Positions 56,848 to 64,000 of a DNA stretch of 64,000 bases are shown here, one piece after another. The notes under the pieces were generated by a model. That model was not told where the DNA came from, made no database searches, and saw nothing but the letters and a program-made list of their open reading frames with translations. The stretch covers positions 13,614,000 through 13,677,999 of the forward strand of contig CM060853.1 in the NCBI GenBank assembly GCA_030737835.1, read 5' to 3'. Each line of letters begins with the position of its first letter. Within the stretch, counting starts at the first letter, position 1. Made by a program: the position numbers and the translations under genes. Source of the stretch: Acorus gramineus. Its lineage: Eukaryota; Streptophyta; Magnoliopsida; Acorales; Acoraceae.

Positions 56848-58093
56848 CGGTGTGTTCTTCTTGTACCTTCTCTCTTGTTAATGGTCACCGACTTCTTGAG
56901 AACGGATGGATCGAACGGTCCGAATTCAATGCGAAATCAACGAAAGCATGAGACTGTGGACTTTCGTTCGTCGCGCGGCGATTTATTGCTTCATCAACAG
57001 ATGTCGCGCGCGAAAACGGACCATTGCAATTGAAGTTGCGCGCGTTGGCTAAAGCACACTGAAATCAGAGCCACGACAAAATTTTGGGACATGTTAAACT
57101 ATATTTTTAATAAAAATTTTACTTTCATGTTTGGCATTTAAAAAAAAAAAAAAAAATTATTTATTTAAATGAGTTCAGTTCTAATTTCAATCTCATATAT
57201 CTTTTTAGTGTCATATACCCACATTAACGAATCATATTATCACAATTTTTTTTTTATATGAATAGATCCATATAATTTATTGGAGTATGTACTTCACTTT
57301 TTCTATAAAAAAAAAAAATTCATTAGATGAGGTATACAATTTATAAAAAAATCAAAACATGTACGAATTGCAATTGAGACTGGAACAGAAATTGTATATA
57401 ACATTTTCACAATGGTATATTAACACAAGATATTAAATTTAGAAAATTTTAATTTTTAAAATAATTTCTGTAGAGGGGGAATTTCTTGTTTTTCCTGATG
57501 GCGCTACGTGTCTCAACTAATCGGGTAAACAGGTAGCACAACCCTGGCCCAGGTTAGAACCAAATAGCCTTCAATCGGATAGAGAAAGGTAAAATGACCT
57601 AACTCAAGCAGGGCACTTCGGATTGAGTCTCCTCCGCCATGGGCATTATGGTGAGAAGACCACAGCTGCGACTAGATAATATACTATAAAACATAAATAT
57701 TATTATATAAACAAAAACAAATTGTAAAAATTGGCCAACCAACCTTTACATTTGCCACTGGCTGGATCATATTAGTTTTGTTAGTAATATATGGTTAAAA
57801 TATACAGAAAACTCATATTGTAAACATACGATGGAATACATGTCAATTCATCATTAAAAATATCATAACTATATCTAAAAATGAAATATAACAATTTTCC
57901 TATTTATTCATCTAAAATCATAAATACGGCCTAACAAGACAAAAAATAATTAACAGAAATTTATTAAAAACAAGAAACAAATTAAAAAATATCCACCCCC
58001 TATTTTATTTGTCACACCACCTTGTTAATATTTTTTTTTTTTTTTTTTTTGGGTGAAACACCACCCTATTAAATTTACCTCCTACTATTTTTG
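56848..58093. other. AAE13 upstream region and unassigned DNA
   Basis: The first 200 bases are GC-rich (CGCGCGGCGA, CGCGCGCG) and probably the AAE13 promoter. About 57490-57665 is a more GC-rich stretch (AACCCTGGCCCAGGTTAG, CTCCTCCGCCATGGGC) that looks like a retroelement relic, but I cannot classify it. Confidence 0.4.
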
Positions 58094-59180
58094 GGGAATT
58101 GTTCAAATAACCTTTAATTAAAGGTCAATTTTTTTTTTGTCTCCCTGAACTTTTTTTTATTTTTTATTTATTTCTAAAATCTGGTCCTATTTTTTTTTTG
58201 CCCTTGAATTTTTATAATACCCGAACTATCCCTTACAGACAGAGTTACAGAAAATATAGAAATATAATGTGATACATACAGAAATTATACACATAGTTAC
58301 AGATATTTAATAATTATCTACAAAATTTTAAAGTATGCAAAGATGTTTATACACAAAATGGTCATATATACATTCTCAATGTCATTACATTATCATCTGT
58401 AAATACATTCAGTGTACACAAAATTGTTATAGATACAATCTTAAAGTTTTGTTAAAATAAATATATCAATTGTTTGAATTACTGCGTTTTCTTTAAATCT
58501 TAATGATTAATTGTTATCTCCCTCTTAATCATCTTCATGTCCTCTTGGGTAAAATGAAACAAGATTATCGAACTACACATTCAATGTGCTTCATAACGAA
58601 GAACAAGTTTTTCAAGCTATATCAAAAATACAACAATCAAACACTTAAATAAATTTTTATTTAGCAATATGAACAAAATTAGTAATAGCATGAATCTGAA
58701 ATGAAAATTTATGAACAATTGTAATATTTTAATAAAATTATTTCTTGATCCATGTACTTAACAATTATTGAAATTAACATTTACATAGCAACTACAACAA
58801 AAAACTACCAATGTGATGTCCAATGACATAATCTACTATTTACATAATAGAAATGTAATATCTTCTATTATTCTTATAACAATTACAATAGAAATTACAA
58901 AAACTATAATTTATACAACAAATATGTAATATAATACATAGAACTAAACTAAGGATATGTAAATTACAGAAATGTAATAACTGATTACAGAAATATAATG
59001 ATCAGTTATAGAAATATAATACTAATTTACAGATGGGGGTGATTTAGGTATAAAAAATGAGGTGGTACGAGTCTAGGAGAAAAAAAAATAAGACCAGATT
59101 TTAAAGATAAATAAAAAATAAAAAAAAAGGATAGAAAAAAATTAGACCCTTAGTTAAGGGGTATTTTAACAATTTTCCCT
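58094..59180. mobile_element. Terminal-inverted-repeat element of about 1.09 kb
   Basis: The left arm (GGGAATTGTTCAAATAACC, then AAATCTGGTCCTATTTTTT near 58178) pairs over about 130 bases with the right arm (AATAAGACCAGATTTTAAAG near 59087, ending GTATTTTAACAATTTTCCC). The interior repeats ACAGAAATATAAT-like units many times (58250, 58980, 58995, 59010). It has no coding capacity. Confidence 0.7.
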
Positions 59181-59189
59181 TTTATTTTT

Positions 59190-59457
59190 GAGATTTTTAT
59201 TTTTAAGTCCCTACAAACCATCATATTTAGTGATCGATCCCTCCCTTCTTCGTATTTAGGTTTTAGTCCCCAGATTTAAATGATAGTTCCTTTTTAATCT
59301 CTGAGAGGGACCTATCCATAAATTATTTAATTTACTTTTTAGTTTCTACCTATTCATGAATTATCCTTTAAATTGAGGGACTAAAACCTAAATATAAAAC
59401 AAAAGGGATCGATCACTAAATATGATGGTTCGTGGGGACTTAAAAATAAAAATCCCT
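59190..59457. mobile_element. Foldback MITE of about 270 bp
   Basis: The left arm GATTTTTATTTTTAAGTCCC through ATATTTAGTGATCGATCC pairs over about 100 bases with the right arm (GGATCGATCACTAAATAT to GGGGACTTAAAAATAAAAATC). The whole unit can fold into one long hairpin. It directly abuts the preceding element. Confidence 0.82.
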
Positions 59458-59708
59458 TAATTTTTTTATAAACACACTTCCCCATGTATATCTCTCAAAT
59501 CAAACATCAAGCCCACTCCCATCATCTTTTTACACACGGTCCATCTCTCTCCTGTCTTTCTCAAGCCTCTCATCCTCTTCAAATCCACCAAGAAATCCAA
59601 CAAAATTAGCTGGTACATGTTTTAATAGGTGTTTTAGTGCTTTTGTGTATCATAGGTTTAAGTGCCTACAAATGATTGAATGAAATACCAGAAGTTTGAA
59701 CTTGGAAT

Positions 59709-60617
59709 TAGGCCTGTCAACGGGTCGGGTTCAGACCCAAACCCGACCCGACCCGGACCCGATTACACGTGTAATATACCTGACTCGATTTGGACCCGAT
59801 CCGAGTTGGACCCGACCCGGCGGACCCGAACAAACAAACGGGTCGGGTCCGGGTCCACCCCGCCCCGACCCGTTGGACCCGAGACCCGATTGTTTTATTA
59901 AAATATGCTCATATATTATAAGACCATTAGTATTAGTTGATACATAATTTTATTTCTTACTTAACTTATTTTTGTATCCACAAGTTCATAAATCATAATC
60001 ATAACAAACCCATAAATCATAAATCATAATCATAATCATAACATTTTTTTTGTTGTGTTGATGTTGCAATTTGCAAGAATTTGATTGTTTAATATGTAAT
60101 AAACTTAGTAATGTATTGTCATCGGTTTGTTTTGGACAATTAACTTGTTAGCTTTTGAATTTGTATGATTAATTAATTTGTTGCATGATTTATGTTTATT
60201 ATTTAGGTTAATATGTTAGTGTTTATTGTTTTGAATGTTGTTTAGGTTAATATTGTTTTGAATGTTTGTATAATTAGTTATATTTATTATTTAGGTTAAT
60301 ATGTTTTTTATGTTAGTGATTATTGTTTTGGATGTTGTTTAATAATTCATTTACTTCTTTTGAATTATATAAAATTATATTCAAACATAGTCTCATTAAT
60401 AATAATGTTTTATTACAAAAAATTTCAAATAGAATGATAAGGCAAACAAATACATGAGCTCTTCTTGTTTTTGTTTTTTTTTACCAATCATCCGGGTCGG
60501 GTCGGACCCGGACCCGACCCGGGTCCGACGGGTCCGGGTCCACATTTCCCCGGACCCGCCGGGTCTTGCCACGGGTCGGGTCCGAGTCCACCACGACCCG
60601 ACCCGTTGACAGGCCTA
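59709..60617. mobile_element. Non-autonomous hAT element, 909 bp
   Basis: The ends are TAGGCCTGTCAACGGGTCGG and its reverse complement (CGACCCGTTGACAGGCCTA). It is flanked by the 8-mers CTTGGAAT (59701-59708) and CTTAGAAT (60618-60625), a target duplication with one mismatch. GACCCG/CGGGTC motifs cluster at both ends, as in hAT subterminal regions, around an AT-rich core without an open frame. Confidence 0.85.
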
Positions 60618-60798
60618 CTTAGAATGTGTATGTGATGTAGAAAGTACAACTTAAGTTTGAATCATTAATAATACACTTATACCCGAGACATGATGTGTCT
60701 ACAATTTTCAAAAAAAAAAAAAAAAAATTAAAGCTTCTTACATTTATGTATTCGACAGTAACCGTCTCCAATTACTATAACCATTGACATGGGTATAT

Positions 60799-61098
60799 GT
60801 AGACACACCATATGTTTAATTCATTCTAGAATCTACGAGTTTTTTTTCTTCTGTTCTCATCGACAGAAACATTGTCTAGGAACTATAATTATGTATACAC
60901 CCTATGTGTATAACTCATTCCAGTACTTACGGGTTTTTTTTTTCTGTGCCCATTTGTAATGACATAAATATATTTTATAAACAATATTTATTGTTTAGAA
61001 AATATAATTGTGTAGACACCCAATATGTCTAACTTATTTCAGAACCTACAGTTATTTTTTCTGTTTCCATCAACTCAAACATTGTCTGAAAAATGTAA
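60799..61098. repeat. Three diverged tandem units upstream of CDKF;1
   Basis: A block of the type GTAGACACACCATATG, then a CATT-CAG-A-CTAC core, a T run with CTGT, and a CATTGTCT tail occurs at about 60799, 60893 and 61012, spacing about 95-120 bases. A partial fourth relative is near 60686. The last copy ends about 350 bases before the kinase start codon. Confidence 0.6.
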
Positions 61099-61352
61099 TT
61101 TGGATTTGGTTGGTAGGCTTGTCCGGGCCAAATTTGGAGGGTGTTGGTAGGTGTAGGGTGGTGCTCTTGGTATAATGAGAAGGTATGGATGGCATCCTTG
61201 TAAATAAAATGTGGTGCCTAATCTACCGATGGTGGTGGCAACATCCTTCAACAAAATAACCAAACATGAATGATGGACCACGTCGTAATTAATTATAAAA
61301 CGAAGGGCGCTTATGACAAATTCCGAACCTTTTTTTCCCTCTATCATCGGCC

Positions 61353-61354
61353 AG

Positions 61355-61380
<26 letters not shown>
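61353..61380. repeat. (AAT)n microsatellite
   Basis: About nine AAT units, in the probable 5' leader of CDKF;1, followed by an A run. Confidence 0.85.
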
Positions 61381-61390
<10 letters not shown>

Positions 61391-61444
61391 GAGCTAACCC
61401 TAGTTATCCAATCCTGGGCCGTCGACGGTAGATCACACGATCCG

Positions 61445-64000
61445 ATGGACGGACCACGGAGGACGAAAAGCTGGAGCATCCATGGCCGGACGGAGATCAC
61501 CAGCCTCTACGAGATCTCCGACCGGATCGGCTCCGGCGCCTACGCCGACGTCTACCGCGGCCGTCGGAGGTCGGACGGCCTCGACGTCGCCCTGAAAGAG
61601 GTCCACGACCGGCAGAGCGCGTCCCGGGAGATCGAGGCCCTTCAAGTCCTCCGCGGATCGCGGAACGTCGTCGATCTGGTGGACTACTTCTGGAGCGGCG
61701 GCGGCGACGACGACGAAGACGACGACGGCGACGCGGCGGTGCTGGTTCTCGAGTTCCTGTGCACGGATCTGGCGTCCGTGATTCGAGACGCGAAGGAGGG
61801 AGGGGACGGCCGCTTCGGGATTCGCGTCGGGGAAGCGAAGGCGTGGATGGTCCAGATTCTTCGGGGGGTCGAGGAGTGCCACCGGTGTTCGGTGGTCCAC
61901 CGGGACCTCAAGCCGTCGAACCTGCTCATCTCCGCCGACGGGGTTCTCAAGCTCGCGGACTTCGGTCAGGTATGCCCCTGGTGGTTTGTTGTATTTACGG
62001 ATATTGCCACTGTTTGTGTTCTTAGATTTGTAGTGGTTGATACAATGACTAAACGATGGATGCATGCCCTGTATACATCTCATGTCCATATATGGATGGT
62101 TTCCAAGATTTTGGGAGTTTGAATTCGTGGTCTTGTTGCGCAAGCTTGAATTGCATAATCGATGAAGTGGGTTTTAAAAATTACTCTCTGATCGCATTAG
62201 TAGTTTAAATTGCGGAGCCAATGTGGTTGATTTCGCAATCCTTTGTTACCTAATGCTCTGATTTAATGATTAATTGATGTATTAAATGCACGCTTTTCGT
62301 TGACAAGTTTAGTTTCCATTAGAATCATGTTTCATTAACAATATACACGTTGTTCAATAATTCGTTCACGTATTAAGCAAATTAAATGTGTTCTTAAGGT
62401 TTTGTGCGGGGGCCAATTCCATTCGGTTCACGTACTATTGAAGGGTAACTTGTACGGAGTTTATTTTGTTTTAGCTAGAGGCGTTCCTTGTAGAGATCTC
62501 TTCTACATAGTTTGCCTTTGGTTGTGTTTTGTATTTCCCTTTTGGGCCCTCTCTCTATAATGATATTATGAGAGAGAGCCTACCATTTCCTTTCAAAAGA
62601 AAATTAAATGTATAATGCATGTTCTACTTGTGCAACAGAACTAAAACAAAGAAAATGCTCGACTGGGCTTTGCTATGTTAGATTTTTAATGTGGGATATT
62701 CATGATTTAGGGTAAATTCAAATATTATAACTTGAACATAGAAGTCTGTCATGTGTTTGACATTATAACATCATCGGGAGATCATGGATTTGAGTTAGTA
62801 TTGGTGATTTTGCATTTCATGATTAATATATATATATATATAGCCATTAGCTTAAATTGCATAATCAATAACGTAGTTTTTGGTACCTGTTATGTAACAA
62901 GTGTACAACTCCATGGAAGATCAGTATTCTATTTATATCAACTAACGTTAAAAAGATACATAACCGTACATAGAAAGTTGATATCAGGTGGATTATTAGT
63001 TTTCATACTACATTAATCTTCTCATAGATTCTTCCTCAGTCATCCATGATGTTTTTTTATAGATGGTCTTTTGTGTATGTAAGACATGCACGCTGCACTT
63101 CATTGTGAACTGCAGTTACATTAGCAATCTTGTTTATTTTTATGTAGAATGGTATTGATTTATAGTTCATGGATGCAAATCTGCATTATATTACATCCTC
63201 TGATTATAGTTATGGTGGTTTCCAGGCAATAATGCTCCAGGTGCCTACATTTATTCCCATGGACGATGAAAACCCACAAGGACATGCAGATGAAAATGTG
63301 TCACACATACCCCAACAGCCTCTGGTTCAGGATGACCCCCAAGAACCGAAACCCATCTGCGAAGCAGACTACTTGCAAGAGATTGATGGGCTGAAAGCCA
63401 AGTACCCAATGGAAACTACGAGCTTGCAAGATGGGGACACCTCATGCCTCGCCACTTGCAGCACGAGCGACGTGGGAGATGTCGCCTTTAAAAATTCCTA
63501 CTATTTTGAGCCCGAAGAGGGTGGGTTGAATGAGCATGGTGAGCTCACATCCTGCGTTGGAACTCGCTGGTTCAGGGCTCCTGAACTGCTGTATGGATCC
63601 ACCGACTACGGCCAAGAGATCGATCTGTGGTCTCTGGGATGCATCTTTGCAGAACTACTAAGCTTGGAGCCTCTCTTTCCCGGAACCTCCGACATCGACC
63701 AGCTCTCCAGAATCATCACTGTTTTGGGAAACTTAACTGAAGAGAGTTATCCAGGATGCTCAAAACTGCCGGATTATGGGAAGATCTTCTTTGAGAAGGT
63801 CGAGAACCCGCTCGGTCTGGAATCTCGAATGCCGAACCGATCGAGATCTGAAATCCAACTCGTGAAGAAGCTTGTTTGTTATGACCCTATGAGTAGAGCT
63901 TCTGCGGAGGAGCTTCTTGAGGACGCTTATTTCATCGAGGAGCCTCTGCCTGTACCTTTGAATGAACTTAGGGTTCCACCAAAGAGCAGCGGGAACGACG
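61445..64000 (+). CDS. CDKF;1: Cyclin-dependent kinase F-1 (CDK-activating kinase), 3' end cut by window
   Basis: A plant-specific kinase that phosphorylates the T-loop of other CDKs/CAKs. Two exons: 61445-61969 and 63226 to beyond 64000, phase 0, 433 residues visible. It starts MDGPRRTKSWSIHGRTEI, like known CDKF proteins. An in-frame ATG at 61313 would add an Asn/Lys-rich stretch not found in the family and was rejected. Kinase landmarks: GSGAYADVY at 29-37, VALKEV with Lys51, an acidic GGGDDDEDDDGD loop near 82-93, VVHRDLKPSN and KLADFGQ at the end of exon 1. A long insertion of about 100 residues between DFG and the activation segment typifies CDKF. Then SCVGTRWFRAPELLYGS with the regulatory Thr, EIDLWSLGCIFAELLSLEPL and a tail EEPLPVPLNELRVPP. 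Probably a few tens of residues lie beyond the edge. Confidence 0.95.
61970..63225 (+). other. Intron 1 of CDKF;1
   Basis: A GT-AG intron of 1256 bases between GGTCAG and GCAATAATG. About 62450-62610 (CTAGAGGCGTTCCTTGTAGA to AGAGAGCCTACC and an A-rich end) looks like a retroposon tail. A (TA)n run lies at about 62827-62842. Confidence 0.7.

Noticed and set aside
61313-61444. Upstream in-frame start for CDKF;1
   Set aside because: It would add an Asn/Lys-rich stretch encoded by an (AAT)n microsatellite. Known CDKF proteins begin with a short MD...KSWSIH sequence matching 61445.
61433-62143. Minus-strand 236-codon open frame
   Set aside because: Antisense of the GC-rich CDKF;1 exon 1. High GC makes long chance frames.

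Overview
This is a window of nuclear DNA from a flowering plant. Every convincing protein gene is split by GT-AG type introns and the intergenic DNA is AT-rich. The proteins belong to plant families: tocopherol cyclase, NPF transporter, LIN-type U-box/WD40 ligase, malonyl-CoA synthetase AAE13, plant CDK-activating kinase CDKF;1 and bHLH68. GC-rich first exons in the kinase, LIN and transporter genes next to AT-rich introns lean toward a monocot, but I cannot name a species. I see no rRNA, tRNA, CRISPR or bacterial-style operon.

Layout. 1.3-2.05 kb, plus strand: last three exons of a bHLH68-like gene. 4.3-10.1 kb, plus: complete ten-exon tocopherol cyclase (VTE1). 11.06-13.87 kb, plus: frameshifted bark-storage-protein/nucleosidase pseudogene, followed at 15.0-17.1 kb by a partial segmental duplicate that lost its last exon. 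17.5-21.25 kb, plus: intact five-exon paralogue. 22.7-23.9 kb: decayed LINE. 24.7-26.6 kb, plus: five-exon isochorismatase/nicotinamidase-like gene. 27.0-30.6 kb, minus: six-exon NRT1/PTR (NPF) transporter. 31.65-39.95 kb, minus: fifteen-exon LIN/CERBERUS-type E3 ligase. 44.1-44.4 kb, plus: 3' half of a type II peroxiredoxin without the exon carrying the peroxidatic cysteine. 45.3-48.7 kb: DNA-transposon-like block full of GATACAT/GTATC palindromes. 49.4-56.85 kb, minus: seventeen-exon malonyl-CoA synthetase (AAE13) with an apparent U12-type AT-AC intron. 58.1-60.6 kb: three different terminal-inverted-repeat elements. 61.4 kb to the edge, plus: CDKF;1, cut by the window end a little before its stop codon.

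The genes are unrelated neighbours, not a functional cluster. The only local family is the tandem bark-storage/nucleosidase pair. Exon models were built by hand from splice sites, reading-phase continuity and remembered family conservation. All phases close for the seven complete or near-complete genes. The most distinctive signals are the AT-AC intron in AAE13, two GC-AG introns (VTE1, AAE13), a hAT element nested in a Mutator-like MITE inside a duplicated gene fragment, and a five-copy family of that MITE with one copy in LIN intron 1 flanked by perfect 9-bp target repeats. I did not find a convincing undescribed biological system.
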